Source: Clostridia bacterium (lineage in GTDB: Bacteria > Bacillota > Clostridia > Christensenellales > UBA1242). From it: 35,219 bases of DNA. Each line of letters opens with the position of its first letter. Position 1 is the stretch's first letter. The notes beneath the pieces are model-generated. The model had not been told where the DNA came from. It did no database searches and was given only the letters and a program-made list of their open reading frames with translations. The position numbers and the translations under genes were made by a program. Shown one piece after another: positions 15,993 through 24,858 of the stretch. Location: assembly GCA_900768425.1 (NCBI GenBank), contig CAAGCR010000112.1:1-35219 (forward strand), read 5' to 3'.

Positions 15993-17171
15993 TTACACAT
16001 CTTCTATAACGTCTACGCCTGGCAAACTTTCACCAGCCATAAGTTTTAAACTTGCACCGCCACCGGAAGATACGTGATAAATTTTATCTGTGTTTCCAAC
16101 TTTTTTAATAGCAGAAACACTATCGCCACCACCGATAACCGCTTTGCCTTTAAACTTTAATACAAGTTTTGCAATAGCAACCGTACCTTTGCTGAAATTT
16201 TTAAATTCACTAACACCTAAAGGGCCATTCCAAATAATTGAATTAGCAATTAGAATTTCTTTTTTAAACAATTTTATTGTTTTAGGTCCTATATCTAATC
16301 CTTGATAGCCTGCCGGAATTGAGGTTTTAAATTTTTTTGCTTTTGCATTTGGACTAAACTCAGTTGCACACAAAAAATCAACTGGTAACACTATTTTTAC
16401 ATTATTTTCTTTTGCTTTTTGTACGATTTCTTTGGCTGTGTCTATTTTTTCATCATCAACTAACGAGTCACCGATTTCATAACCTTCCGCTTTTAAGAAA
16501 GTATATGCCATTCCACCACCTATTAAAAGAGTGTTACATTTTTCAACCAAATGATTTAATAATTGAATTTTATCACTAACCTTTGCACCACCTAAAATTG
16601 CAACTAGTGGTCTATCTGGGTTGTCTATAACCGATTTTATTGCGTTTATTTCTTTTCCCATTAAAAAGCCAACTGCGTTAGGAAGAAGTTTAGCAACACC
16701 ATAATTTGATGCGTGTTTTCTATGTGCTGTGCCGAAAGCATCATCAACATAAATATCTGCAAGTGATGCTAGTTTTTTTGCAAATATTGGATCATTATTT
16801 TCTTCTTCTTTATAAAAACGTACATTTTCAAGAAGTAAAACTTCACCAGGTTTTAACAATTTTGCCTTTGTCTCAACTTCTGTTCCTATGCAGTCCGAAG
16901 CAAAGAAAACCCTACCTAAGAGTTCCTTAACTAAATATTTTGCCACAGGTAATAGTGAATATTTAGGATTTTTTTCGCCATTTGGCCTACCCAAATGTGA
17001 ACAAATAATAACTTTTGCATTATGTTGCAATAGATATCTTATTGTTGGTAATTCTACCCTAATTCTAGTATCATCGGTAATCATTCCACTTTCATCAAGT
17101 GGGACGTTAAAATCCACTCTTAAAAAGACTGTCTTATTTGCAACATCAATATCTTTTATAGTTTTTTTCAT
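15993..17171 (-). CDS. pgk: Phosphoglycerate kinase
   Basis: Pgk makes ATP from 1,3-bisphosphoglycerate in glycolysis. The 392-residue product shows the substrate-binding RVDFNVPLDE, the SHLGRPNG loop, GGAKVSDK and the nucleotide loop GGGDSVSAI near the C-terminus. Two ATG codons are close together. GGAG is only one base from the first (17177) and seven from the second (17171), so I use the second, which also gives the family N-terminus MKKTIKDIDV. tpiA follows; gap, eno and gpm are not in the window. Confidence 0.97.
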   Translation of the reverse strand: MKKTIKDIDVANKTVFLRVDFNVPLDESGMITDDTRIRVELPTIRYLLQHNAKVIICSHLGRPNGEKNPKYSLLPVAKYLVKELLGRVFFASDCIGTEVETKAKLLKPGEVLLLENVRFYKEEENNDPIFAKKLASLADIYVDDAFGTAHRKHASNYGVAKLLPNAVGFLMGKEINAIKSVIDNPDRPLVAILGGAKVSDKIQLLNHLVEKCNTLLIGGGMAYTFLKAEGYEIGDSLVDDEKIDTAKEIVQKAKENNVKIVLPVDFLCATEFSPNAKAKKFKTSIPAGYQGLDIGPKTIKLFKKEILIANSIIWNGPLGVSEFKNFSKGTVAIAKLVLKFKGKAVIGGGDSVSAIKKVGNTDKIYHVSSGGGASLKLMAGESLPGVDVIEDV

Positions 17172-17191
17172 ACACATACTCCATTAAATAT

Positions 17192-17219
17192 ATATTAACA
17201 TATACCTACAAATATTCAA
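17192..17219 (-). promoter_or_regulatory. Probable pgk promoter
   Basis: TTGAAT (17219-17214), a 16-bp spacer and TAATAT (17197-17192), about 20 bases before the pgk start, with GGAG in the leader. Confidence 0.45.
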
Positions 17220-17326
17220 AACGATTTTTATTCCTTTTAATCAAAATTAACCACAATAGAATATTAATTACAACTTTTTTAAAATTATAAGTAATTATAT
17301 AAAAATATATTTCATAAATTATTGTA

Positions 17327-18094
17327 ATGGAAGCATCAAAAAAAATGAAAAAAAATGTATTTGGTAAAGTCTTTATTTGTGTGTTTTGTCTTGTTACATT
17401 CGGTCTTATGTTGACTATGGCGGATTTCTTTTCTAACCTAATTACGGTTGGTGGTTTTAGTTTTGCCGGTGACAACATAAATCAAAGCGAATATAAAGTA
17501 TATGCAGTTTGCGCTAGCAGTCATCAGGAAAAAATAATTGCCAGTGAAGGTGCGGAATATATTAAGCAACAAGGTGGAGCGGGATATGTCTATATGAATG
17601 AAAGTTCATATAATATCGTTGCAGGAATGTACGAAACCGAAGCCGATGCAAAAAAGGTTCTTAGCAATATCATTGAAAAGAAACCAGATGCCAGCATAGT
17701 AGTTATAACCATTCCACAAATAATTATAAGTAGTAATTTAGGTTCACAAGAAAAGTCTGCTGTTAGTAGTTGCATTGGATTATTTAAAAATGTATACAAA
17801 AGACTTTACGACATTTCTGTAAGTCTTGACACTGCAGTTATAAACGAGGTGAAAGCACGTCTTGAAATTAATGATATTTGCAGTAATGCGCAAAAAATTT
17901 TAAACAATTTTAATACCATTTTTAACGGAACACTAACTACAAATCTTTTAAGCATTAAACTAAGTACCGAAGATATCATAGGTTATTTAAACGAGTTGAC
18001 CAACTCAACTTCTTCACTGCCATTCACATCACTTGTAAAAGAGTGTTATTGTAAAGTAATTGGAAGTTATAAAACAATGGCAGAAAGTATCTAA
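17327..18094 (+). CDS. Single-pass membrane protein with SPOR-like domain
   Basis: A 255-residue protein: a basic N-terminus, one membrane segment (about 14-33, VFICVFCLVTFGLMLTM) and an extracytoplasmic SPOR-like region (about 54-125). The last contains YKVYAVCASSHQEK, AGYVYMNESSYNIVAGMYETEADAKKVL as in peptidoglycan-binding SPOR domains. The C-terminal 120 residues are helical and unrecognised. SPOR proteins act at septa, and in spore-formers some act at the engulfing septum. No Shine-Dalgarno precedes the first ATG; a second ATG at 17345 is possible. CATAAATT at 17313-17320 resembles a sigma-E -10, weak evidence for sporulation control. Confidence 0.75.
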   Translation: MEASKKMKKNVFGKVFICVFCLVTFGLMLTMADFFSNLITVGGFSFAGDNINQSEYKVYAVCASSHQEKIIASEGAEYIKQQGGAGYVYMNESSYNIVAGMYETEADAKKVLSNIIEKKPDASIVVITIPQIIISSNLGSQEKSAVSSCIGLFKNVYKRLYDISVSLDTAVINEVKARLEINDICSNAQKILNNFNTIFNGTLTTNLLSIKLSTEDIIGYLNELTNSTSSLPFTSLVKECYCKVIGSYKTMAESI

Positions 18095-18168
18095 TAATAA
18101 AACTTGTAGTATTACTATAAGAAATATTACCCCATAATAAAATTTATTTCATCTTGTTTTTAACTATA

Positions 18169-18212
18169 AAAAAGGTTAATATATGAACATTTATTCATAT
18201 ATTAACCTTTTT
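18169..18212. terminator. Bidirectional terminator between SPOR gene and radical SAM gene
   Basis: A perfect 19-bp stem (18169-18187 with 18194-18212) has A and T runs at the outer ends and sits between convergent genes. Confidence 0.85.
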
Positions 18213-18233
18213 AAAATTATTTATAAAACATAT

Positions 18234-19100
18234 TTAATCACAAAACCTAAACTCTGGTATAAAGTCTTTTGTTGCACTGGTTAAATCTTGCACATATCCT
18301 GTTAGGTTCAAATTATAATAGCAAGTTAACACCTTTTCATATTCTCTTTTTGTTATTTTACGATTTATTTCTTTAAATTCACTTGCCCTACCGCAAGGGG
18401 TATATTGTGCGAGTAAACTTACTTTTGTGTTTGGTAATTCTTTACTTATTGTGTTTAACACCTTTATGCTATCGTTTGTGCAAAGTGGTAAAACCATATG
18501 TCTTACTATAACCCCTTGTAAAATTTTGCCAGTTTCATCAAAAACATCTGATTTTAACTCACGCATACATTTTATTGCGTTTAGTGCAATATTATAATAA
18601 TTTTTAGCACCGGAAAAACGAGTCGCTATTGCATCATCATAATACTTAAAATCTGGCAAAAACACATCTACAAAAGGTGCAACCATTTTTATTGTTTCTA
18701 TGTTTTCATATGCATTTGTATTGTAAATAACAGGAACTTTTGGTTTGTATTTTTTTAGTGCTTGGGTAATTGCCAATGCATAGTGTGTTGGACTAACTAG
18801 ATTAATATTTTCTGCACCCTTAGCTTCCAATTCTTTTATTATTTCTATAAACTCATCGGTTGTGATAAATTTACCTTTACATTTTTCTGATATTTCATAA
18901 TTTTGGCAAAACACACAATCTAAATTACAACCTGAAAAAAATATTGCACCACTACCCTTGTTTATGCTTATACATGGTTCTTCATATTGAAACAACTCAT
19001 AATGAGCAATTTTAATTTTAAGTGGCATATGACAATTACCTTCTGCCAGTACTTCGGCTCTTTCTTTATTGCATTTTTTTGCACACAAATTACACAACAT
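18234..19100 (-). CDS. PflX-type radical SAM protein (pyruvate formate-lyase activase-like)
   Basis: A 288-residue radical SAM enzyme of the PflA-like group (COG1313 type). The cluster motif is SGCNLDCVFCQN with Cys58, Cys62 and Cys65 (C-x3-C-x2-C). An extra N-terminal cysteine set, CNLCAKKC (3-10) plus GNCH, is typical of the PflX branch. HMVLPLC and AQYTPCGRA are seen in the second half. The substrate of this branch is not known; no formate-lyase gene is near. AAGGAT precedes the ATG. It follows murI by 31 bases. Confidence 0.87.
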   Translation of the reverse strand: MLCNLCAKKCNKERAEVLAEGNCHMPLKIKIAHYELFQYEEPCISINKGSGAIFFSGCNLDCVFCQNYEISEKCKGKFITTDEFIEIIKELEAKGAENINLVSPTHYALAITQALKKYKPKVPVIYNTNAYENIETIKMVAPFVDVFLPDFKYYDDAIATRFSGAKNYYNIALNAIKCMRELKSDVFDETGKILQGVIVRHMVLPLCTNDSIKVLNTISKELPNTKVSLLAQYTPCGRASEFKEINRKITKREYEKVLTCYYNLNLTGYVQDLTSATKDFIPEFRFCD

Positions 19101-19131
19101 ACGACTTATCCTTTTAGGAAAGTTTAATATT

Positions 19132-19902
19132 TTATTGTGGCAATGTCAAACAACCATTGAACATATTTTCTATATTTTTTTGATATTTGTTATTTGGACT
19201 AGTTAATACAACCTTAACTGTTGGTATTTTTGTTTGTTTTTTTATTAAAAGTTTTGATATTTTTGCAACATTATTTTCACAGTATAAAAAGCCAACGCCA
19301 TCACCAAACAGCCTTAAAATATCATTTTGAATGTGCCTAAAATGAGTGCACCCCAATGCAATATTTGTTACTTTTTTATATCTATTTTTTAGTTTTTTAT
19401 TAAAAAATACACTTTTTTTAAGTTTTTTTAATGTTTTTTCGTTATTTTTCGTTGAATTTTCCGTAATTTGTTCATCAATTGCTTTGGGCAAATCTTTTAT
19501 GTAAAGTGTTTGTATGTTGTTGTAATTCTTTAAATAATATATAACATATTTTGAATTCTTTATTGTGTTTTTTGTGGCAAAGAGCAAGCCAATTCCTTTT
19601 GGCTTACATAAACTTTTCATATCAGGATATGTTTTAATTATTGGGCATTTTATTTCTTCATAATCGTAATAATCTAATACACTACTTGCCGTATTGCAAC
19701 CTAAAATTATAAAATCTATATCATAATTTTTTATTAAATAATTTATATTGCCTAACACAATTTTCTTTAATTTTTCAATAGGTTTATTTCCATAGGGGCA
19801 ATTTAGGTTATCAACTAAATATACGAAATCTTGTTTAAAATATTTTAAACATTCCTTGATTACATTCACACCACCGCTACCGCTATCAATTACACCTATC
19901 AT
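19132..19902 (-). CDS. murI: Glutamate racemase
   Basis: MurI supplies D-glutamate for peptidoglycan. The 256-residue product starts MIGVIDSGSGGVNV with the catalytic-site Asp6-Ser7. The two racemase cysteines are Cys69 (LGCNTAS) and Cys185 (LGCTHFRH). The start at 19902 is set by the family N-terminus; the reading frame stays open 17 codons further upstream, but that part is the uvrB terminator hairpin. No Shine-Dalgarno is seen. TATATT lies six bases before the ATG, but its -35 is poor. The protein is slightly shorter and more Lys/Asn-rich than usual. Confidence 0.93.
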   Translation of the reverse strand: MIGVIDSGSGGVNVIKECLKYFKQDFVYLVDNLNCPYGNKPIEKLKKIVLGNINYLIKNYDIDFIILGCNTASSVLDYYDYEEIKCPIIKTYPDMKSLCKPKGIGLLFATKNTIKNSKYVIYYLKNYNNIQTLYIKDLPKAIDEQITENSTKNNEKTLKKLKKSVFFNKKLKNRYKKVTNIALGCTHFRHIQNDILRLFGDGVGFLYCENNVAKISKLLIKKQTKIPTVKVVLTSPNNKYQKNIENMFNGCLTLPQ

Positions 19903-19914
19903 ACTAAAAATATA

Positions 19915-19946
19915 TGAAAAAATCTGCCATCTGTTGACAGATTTTT
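19915..19946 (-). terminator. Terminator or attenuator between uvrB and murI
   Basis: A 9-bp stem (19938-19946 with 19918-19926) is followed on the minus strand by TTTTTTCA. It lies in the 68-base gap between the uvrB stop codon and the murI start. Confidence 0.65.
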
Positions 19947-19970
19947 CTCGCATTTAATTTTTATTATTGT

Positions 19971-21929
19971 TCATTTGTTTTTTAGTTGTTTTTTTAATAC
20001 TGTAATTCTATCTCTTAATTCTATTGCCGTTTCAAAATCTAATTGTTTACTTGCTACATTCATTAAACCTTTTAATCTTTCTATTTCTTTTGCAACATCA
20101 TCTACTTTATGTGGAGTTGTATCTTTTTTAGCAAAGTCTAGTGTATTCTTAACTTCTTTAATAATCGTTTTTGGCACAATGTTGTGAGCAAGATTATAGT
20201 TATTTTGAATCTCACGCCTACGAGCGGTTTCATCTATTGCCCTTTTCATACTTTTTGTAATCACATCAGCAAACATAATTACTCGGCCTTCGCTGTTTCT
20301 TGCAACACGACCTATTGTTTGAATAAGAGCAGTATCACTACGCAAAAAGCCTTCTTTGTCGGCATCTAAAATGCACACAAGTTCAACTTCTGGCAAGTCC
20401 AAACCTTCGCGTAGCAAGTTTATGCCCACAATGACATCAAAATCGCCTAGTCTAAGTCCGTTGATAATCTCTATTCTTTCCATAGTATCTATTTCACTAT
20501 GCAAATACTTGACTCTTATTTGGCGTTCACTCAAAAAGGTTGTTAAACTTTCCGCCATCTTTTTTGTGAGTGTGGTTATCAATACTCTCCTGTTTTTTGC
20601 TACAGTTTTATTTATTTCATTTATCAAATACTCTATTTGCCCATCGGTTTTTACGACCTGAACAATAGGGTCTAAAAGTCCGGTCGGTCTTATTAATTGT
20701 TCAACTATTTGACCACTTCTCTCTTTTTCATAATCTGCGGGAGTTGCTGAAACAAATATAACTTGATTCAATCTTTTTTCAAACTCTGCAAAATTTAAAG
20801 GGCGGTTATCAAATGCAGCCGGCAATCTAAAACCATATTCAACCAGACTTGTCTTTCTTGCCCTATCACCATTATACATTGCCCTTATTTGTGGTATTGT
20901 CATATGACTTTCATCAATAATAGTCAAATAGTCATCAGGAAAATAATCCATTAAAGTATAAGGTGGCTCGCCTTCTTTTCTTCCATCAAAATAACGGGAG
21001 TAATTTTCTATACCGCTACAATATCCAATTTCACGCATCATTTCAACATCGTAAGACACGCGTTCTTTTAGTCTTTGTGCTTCAATAAGTTTTCCATCTT
21101 GCTCAAACTGTTTAACATAAAAATCGCGGTCGTTTTCTATTTGTGCAAGTGCATTTACAAGCCTTTTACTGCCAACAGCATAATGTGTGGCTGGGAATAC
21201 AACATAACTATCATATTTTGCTATTTTTTGACCCGTTAATGGGTCAAACTCGCTGATAGTGTCAATCTCATCTCCAAAAAACTCTACTCTTAAAGCAATT
21301 TCAGATTGATTTGATGGAAATATATCCAAAGTATCACCTTTTGACCTAAATGTGGTTCTTTTAAAATCTATTTCATTACGCGTATACTGCATTTCTATAA
21401 GTCGTTTAATTATATCTTCACGAGATACTTGCATTCCAACTTGCAATAAAAGTTGCAAGTTATAATACTCTTCAGGGTTGCCTAAGCCATAGATGCAAGA
21501 TACTGATGCAACAACTATTGTATCGCTTCGTTCCAAAAGGCTTGTTGTGGCTGACGAACGGAGTTTGTCTATCTCTTCATTTATTGCCATATCTTTTTCT
21601 ATGTATGTATCCGATGAAACAATATAGGCTTCCGGTTGATAATAATCATAATACGACACAAAATATTCAACCCTATTGTTTGGGAAAAACTCTCTAAGCT
21701 CATTACATAATTGTGCTGCCAATGTTTTATTATGCGCAATCACAAGAGTTGGTCTATTAACCTTTGCTATAACATTTGCCATTGTAAAAGTTTTACCGCT
21801 ACCTGTAACGCCCAATAGCACCTGAGATGCAAGACCATCGTTTAGCCCTTCAACCAAAGAGTTGATTGCTTCCGGCTGATCCCCAGATGGTTTGAATTTA
21901 GATACAAGTTCAAATTTTCTATACTCCAT
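19971..21929 (-). CDS. uvrB: Excinuclease ABC subunit B
   Basis: UvrB is the damage-verifying helicase-like subunit of nucleotide excision repair. The 652-residue product has Walker A GVTGSGKT (40-47), the YYDYYQPEAY beta-hairpin used to probe DNA, DESH as motif II, QTIGRVARN as motif VI and a C-terminal UVR domain (EIERLKGLMNVASKQLDFE). I start at the ATG at 21929, which has AAAGGGTG at normal spacing; a GTG three codons upstream has that site touching it. The ribosome binding site lies in the final codons of the upstream winged-helix gene, so translation is likely coupled. uvrA and uvrC are not in the window. Confidence 0.97.
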   Translation of the reverse strand: MEYRKFELVSKFKPSGDQPEAINSLVEGLNDGLASQVLLGVTGSGKTFTMANVIAKVNRPTLVIAHNKTLAAQLCNELREFFPNNRVEYFVSYYDYYQPEAYIVSSDTYIEKDMAINEEIDKLRSSATTSLLERSDTIVVASVSCIYGLGNPEEYYNLQLLLQVGMQVSREDIIKRLIEMQYTRNEIDFKRTTFRSKGDTLDIFPSNQSEIALRVEFFGDEIDTISEFDPLTGQKIAKYDSYVVFPATHYAVGSKRLVNALAQIENDRDFYVKQFEQDGKLIEAQRLKERVSYDVEMMREIGYCSGIENYSRYFDGRKEGEPPYTLMDYFPDDYLTIIDESHMTIPQIRAMYNGDRARKTSLVEYGFRLPAAFDNRPLNFAEFEKRLNQVIFVSATPADYEKERSGQIVEQLIRPTGLLDPIVQVVKTDGQIEYLINEINKTVAKNRRVLITTLTKKMAESLTTFLSERQIRVKYLHSEIDTMERIEIINGLRLGDFDVIVGINLLREGLDLPEVELVCILDADKEGFLRSDTALIQTIGRVARNSEGRVIMFADVITKSMKRAIDETARRREIQNNYNLAHNIVPKTIIKEVKNTLDFAKKDTTPHKVDDVAKEIERLKGLMNVASKQLDFETAIELRDRITVLKKQLKNK

Positions 21930-21934
21930 TTTTA

Positions 21935-22297
21935 TCACCCTTTAAAAATTGTCTTTAAAAGTAAACCTATAACAAAACTTAAAACGGCAAAGCCAAAAGT
22001 TCTAAGAACTAACAGCCAAAATGCTTGTTTTTGCTTTTTCATATCTTTTTTTAATGTTAAGGCCTTGTTTTTAAGTGTTACACAATAATAATAACCTTTT
22101 TTGCTGTCAGACACAACAAAATCTATATAATTATCTTTTGCAAGTGTAATCATTATATCATCAAGTTCGCTTGTGCTGATTAAATACTTTCTGGAAACAA
22201 ACTCCGCAATTTGTTCCGCTTTAATAAGATATGACCTACGATTAGGGCATATCTCTAACAAATATAGCACAATAAAGCGTTCCTTTTTATCTAACAT
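21935..22297 (-). CDS. Winged-helix protein with C-terminal membrane segment (paralog 2)
   Basis: A 120-residue protein of no family I can name. It starts MLDKKERFIVLYLLEICPN like its upstream neighbour. The first 75 residues look like a winged helix (helices, then a YIDFVVSDSKKGYYYCVT wing). A hydrophobic segment (about 97-117) near the C-terminus suggests membrane anchoring. The ATG at 22297 is chosen by alignment with the paralog; an in-frame TTG four codons earlier is possible, and neither has a ribosome binding site. Its end carries the uvrB ribosome binding site. Confidence 0.75.
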   Translation of the reverse strand: MLDKKERFIVLYLLEICPNRRSYLIKAEQIAEFVSRKYLISTSELDDIMITLAKDNYIDFVVSDSKKGYYYCVTLKNKALTLKKDMKKQKQAFWLLVLRTFGFAVLSFVIGLLLKTIFKG

Positions 22298-22320
22298 AGG
22301 CAAACACAATTAGTGAAAAA

Positions 22321-22692
22321 TCAAAAGATTAATCCATATATAATTATTGCCAAAAAACTGCCTAAAAATGCACACGCAAAGACCAAGATATATAAAAGTG
22401 AACCTATTTTATACATTTTTTTGTTTTTTTCACGCTCATTACTTTCATTTTCTAGAATTTGTCTTGCAAATGGAAGCGGAGAAACACAATACATTTTTGC
22501 ATCTTTGTACTTTATTGAAATGTAATTTCCTTTCTCTAAATAATCCATACATAGAGAAACTGTGGCATCATCTGGCTTGAATTTTTTAGGCAAAGCATTG
22601 ATTAGCTCAGCCGTGTCTATCACCCTATATGCCCCTTCGCTACATTCATTAACCAAATAACTCAAAACAATTTTACTTCTTTCATCTAACAT
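22321..22692 (-). CDS. Winged-helix protein with C-terminal membrane segment (paralog 1)
   Basis: A 123-residue paralog of the following gene: MLDERSKIVLSYLVNECSE at the start, a predicted winged helix (1-75, with wing YISIKYKDAKMYCV) and one hydrophobic C-terminal segment (about 97-120). The two genes are 23 bases apart and probably form an operon with uvrB. Membrane-tethered DNA-binding proteins are plausible, but no ligand domain is seen. The region upstream of the ATG has no Shine-Dalgarno; TAAGAT sits six bases before the ATG. Confidence 0.75.
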   Translation of the reverse strand: MLDERSKIVLSYLVNECSEGAYRVIDTAELINALPKKFKPDDATVSLCMDYLEKGNYISIKYKDAKMYCVSPLPFARQILENESNEREKNKKMYKIGSLLYILVFACAFLGSFLAIIIYGLIF

Positions 22693-22780
22693 ATATATAT
22701 CTTAACCAAATTAATTATTTTAATGCTAATTTAACAAATTTATAACAACTAACTCAAAATATATATGTTTTACATTAAAA

Positions 22781-22818
22781 TAAGGCAAAAATTAGATAAA
22801 AATTCTAATTCTGCCTTA
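22781..22818. terminator. Possible terminator behind the Sel1-like gene
   Basis: Imperfect stem, TAAGGCAAAAATTAG (22781-22795) with CTAATTCTGCCTTA (22805-22818), 48 bases past the stop codon at 22866. The T run is moderate on either strand. Confidence 0.5.
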
Positions 22819-22865
22819 ATTTTTGATTTGTATGGATAAATTTTTATAAAAATATTTTCAAATGC

Positions 22866-23426
22866 TTATCTTCTTAAATAAGCGACAACAACATCTATTG
22901 CTCGTGTTATTGCCCTATCAAATGCTCTTAATATAATTCCGCTATATGGCAAATATGCCGGTTTTTCTTTTGCTAGGTCGTAGGCGTTTATTTTCATATC
23001 ATCAACAACTGCATCACACAATAATTTGCCAAGTATATATTGATAGTTATCTCCATTTATCCCAAACTTGTATGCAAAATCACCAAAATCGTTTAGGTTG
23101 ATTATCGCATCAAAAGCAAAACCGAAATGAATCTTTAATCTATCCAAAGAGTATTTATTTCCGTTTGCACCAGCTAAGATTAACCATTTCATACTAATAT
23201 CGATATTTTCCGGTACAACTTCGTTGCCGTTTCTAAACCAAGTTGCAAGTAAATCTTCCGCAATAGGATCACCACCAGCGGCATCAGTACACAAATTTAC
23301 ATATTCATCATTCATTATTTTTTCTGCTTTTATAGAGCCAATATTCATTGTTTTTGCATAAATAGCTTCGCGTCTAGCAATGCCTAAATCTCTAAATTCA
23401 TCAGCAGTCATTGATTCATAATCCAT
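22866..23426 (-). CDS. Unknown protein with Sel1-like repeat
   Basis: A 186-residue predicted soluble protein. The central part, roughly AEDLLATWFRNGNEVVPENI and DISMKWLILAGANGNKYSLDRL (about 56-98), reads as a Sel1-like (TPR-type) helical pair used for protein contacts. The rest is helical and unrecognised. A GGGG-containing site precedes the ATG. It lies 65 bases after the DUF975 gene and may be co-transcribed with it. Confidence 0.65.
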   Translation of the reverse strand: MDYESMTADEFRDLGIARREAIYAKTMNIGSIKAEKIMNDEYVNLCTDAAGGDPIAEDLLATWFRNGNEVVPENIDISMKWLILAGANGNKYSLDRLKIHFGFAFDAIINLNDFGDFAYKFGINGDNYQYILGKLLCDAVVDDMKINAYDLAKEKPAYLPYSGIILRAFDRAITRAIDVVVAYLRR

Positions 23427-23491
23427 ATTATTACCCCATTAACAACTATTAATTCTAGTATATTAATTTTTCAGATATAAATCAAATGTTT

Positions 23492-24229
23492 TTACTCAGT
23501 TATTAATTCTTGTTTATTAGATTTTTTTGTATATTTTCTTTTTTGCTCAGATGTTTTTGTATCTTTGTCGTTTTCTTTTTTTAATGAATCGTAAATATGT
23601 GCAAACATTAGTTCAAAATATGGAACAACAAATATAACAATTAGGAATAATGCCAAAAGCCCCATACTCACAAAAGAAACCCAACTTGTTACGTTTGTAT
23701 AATAGTTAATCGCACAACCCAAACTTGCAAATATACACATAATTGCAAGCATTATGAAAAAGTATGCTAAATAAACAACAAATATTTCACCCCTATGTCC
23801 GTAAACAAGTTTTTTTGACTTAACCATACACTCCAAAGCAGATAAATCTTCATCTGCCATAACAAAAGATGACATAGAATAATTAAGGGCGGTTACTATA
23901 CCTGGAATAATAAACACAATAGCCCAAAGGCAAGAAATTAACATTGTTGCAACTTTTAAACAGAATGCTTTTACACAAATTTTTAATTTAGAAAATACCG
24001 TTTCTATTGGCAAAAACTTTCCACGAGCAAGCCCCAAAAGCAATGTTTTTGTCCCTATACACAAAAACCCATAACTAAATGCCATAAGTGCTATACCAGC
24101 AACCGGAAAGAAAAACATTAACACTAAACTTCCCAGTGCTAACACAATGGCAAGTATCGCTTCAAAACCCCTATCACTAAAAGTTTTTGATGCGCCATTC
24201 AAATAAATATTATATTTTAATTTACTCAT
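23492..24229 (-). CDS. DUF975-family integral membrane protein
   Basis: A 245-residue protein with about five or six hydrophobic segments. The core LWAIVFIIPGIVTALNYSMSSFVMADE (about 101-127) and ECMVKSKKLVYGHRGEIFVVYLAYF, then VVPYFELMFAHIYDSLKKE, match the DUF975 pattern known from Firmicutes. The C-terminal tail (about 218-245) is highly charged and cytoplasmic. Function of the family is unknown. CGGAG precedes the ATG at normal spacing. Confidence 0.82.
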   Translation of the reverse strand: MSKLKYNIYLNGASKTFSDRGFEAILAIVLALGSLVLMFFFPVAGIALMAFSYGFLCIGTKTLLLGLARGKFLPIETVFSKLKICVKAFCLKVATMLISCLWAIVFIIPGIVTALNYSMSSFVMADEDLSALECMVKSKKLVYGHRGEIFVVYLAYFFIMLAIMCIFASLGCAINYYTNVTSWVSFVSMGLLALFLIVIFVVPYFELMFAHIYDSLKKENDKDTKTSEQKRKYTKKSNKQELITE

Positions 24230-24349
24230 AAAACTATCTCCGTTTTAAAGATATTTTTAACAAATTAAAAATAAATATACCATTTAACGCAAAAATATTG
24301 GCAAATAAAGGCTAATTAACTTGTTGTATTATATGTTCAAAATTTTCAG

Positions 24350-24403
24350 TATTCTCCTATTTTAAAATATTTTTTAGGAGAATAAGCAAACCGTTTAGGA
24401 GAA
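24350..24403. repeat. Three TAGGAGAA motifs, one inverted, upstream of the DUF975 gene
   Basis: TTTAGGAGAA occurs at 24373-24382 and 24394-24403, exactly 21 bp apart. An inverted copy (TTCTCCTA) is at 24352-24359 and forms a 10-bp stem with the first copy (24350-24359 with 24375-24384). The cluster lies about 120 bases before the DUF975 start. It may be a regulator binding site or an RNA structure. Nothing else is recognisable in 24230-24435. Confidence 0.45.
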
Positions 24404-24435
24404 AATAGTTTTAAATTCTAAAACCCCATATGAAA

Positions 24436-24462
24436 AAAGTTGTACCCTAAAAGTACAACTTT
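24436..24462 (-). terminator. Terminator of rplS
   Basis: A 10-bp stem (24453-24462 with 24436-24445, AAAGTTGTAC and complement) is followed on the minus strand by a T run. Confidence 0.8.
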
Positions 24463-24513
24463 CTTAATTTGCAAATGTTGAAAAGGTTAACCTTTACTAA
24501 TTCTTTTTGATGA

Positions 24514-24858
24514 TTAGTCTTTTTTTGCTTTAACTTTTGCTGCTTTACCAGTAAGTTCTCTAACATAGTAAAGTTTAGCACGTCTTGGTTTACCGGCACG
24601 AGTAACTTCAACATGGTCAATAAGTGGTGAGTGAACAGGGAATGTTCTTTCAACGCCTACGCCATTAGAAATTCTACGAACGGTAAATGTTTCACGAATG
24701 CTACCATTTTTACGAGCGATAACAACACCTTCGTATGCTTGCAAACGAGATTTGTCACCTTCTTTAATTTTTACGTATACTTTAACTGTATCACCAATAT
24801 TAAATGAAAGTTCATCAGCTCTTAAATTTTCTTTTTCAATTTGGTCAATTACGTTCAT
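24514..24858 (-). CDS. rplS: 50S ribosomal protein L19
   Basis: The 114-residue product has the family's length and sequence throughout: GDTVKVYVKIKEGDKSRLQA, YEGVVIARKNGSIRETFTVR, GVGVERTFPVHSPLIDHVEV and the basic end GKPRRAKLYYVREL. L19 lies at the 30S-50S interface. TAGGAGG precedes the ATG. It is transcribed alone here; trmD and rimM, its usual upstream neighbours, are absent, and a small membrane-protein gene is upstream instead. Confidence 0.98.
   Translation of the reverse strand: MNVIDQIEKENLRADELSFNIGDTVKVYVKIKEGDKSRLQAYEGVVIARKNGSIRETFTVRRISNGVGVERTFPVHSPLIDHVEVTRAGKPRRAKLYYVRELTGKAAKVKAKKD

Noticed and set aside
19903..19953. 17-codon N-terminal extension of murI
   Set aside because: The segment is the uvrB terminator hairpin and does not match glutamate racemases.
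24447..24653. Open frame antiparallel or shifted relative to rplS
   Set aside because: It is a frame shadow of the highly constrained L19 gene and runs through the rplS terminator.
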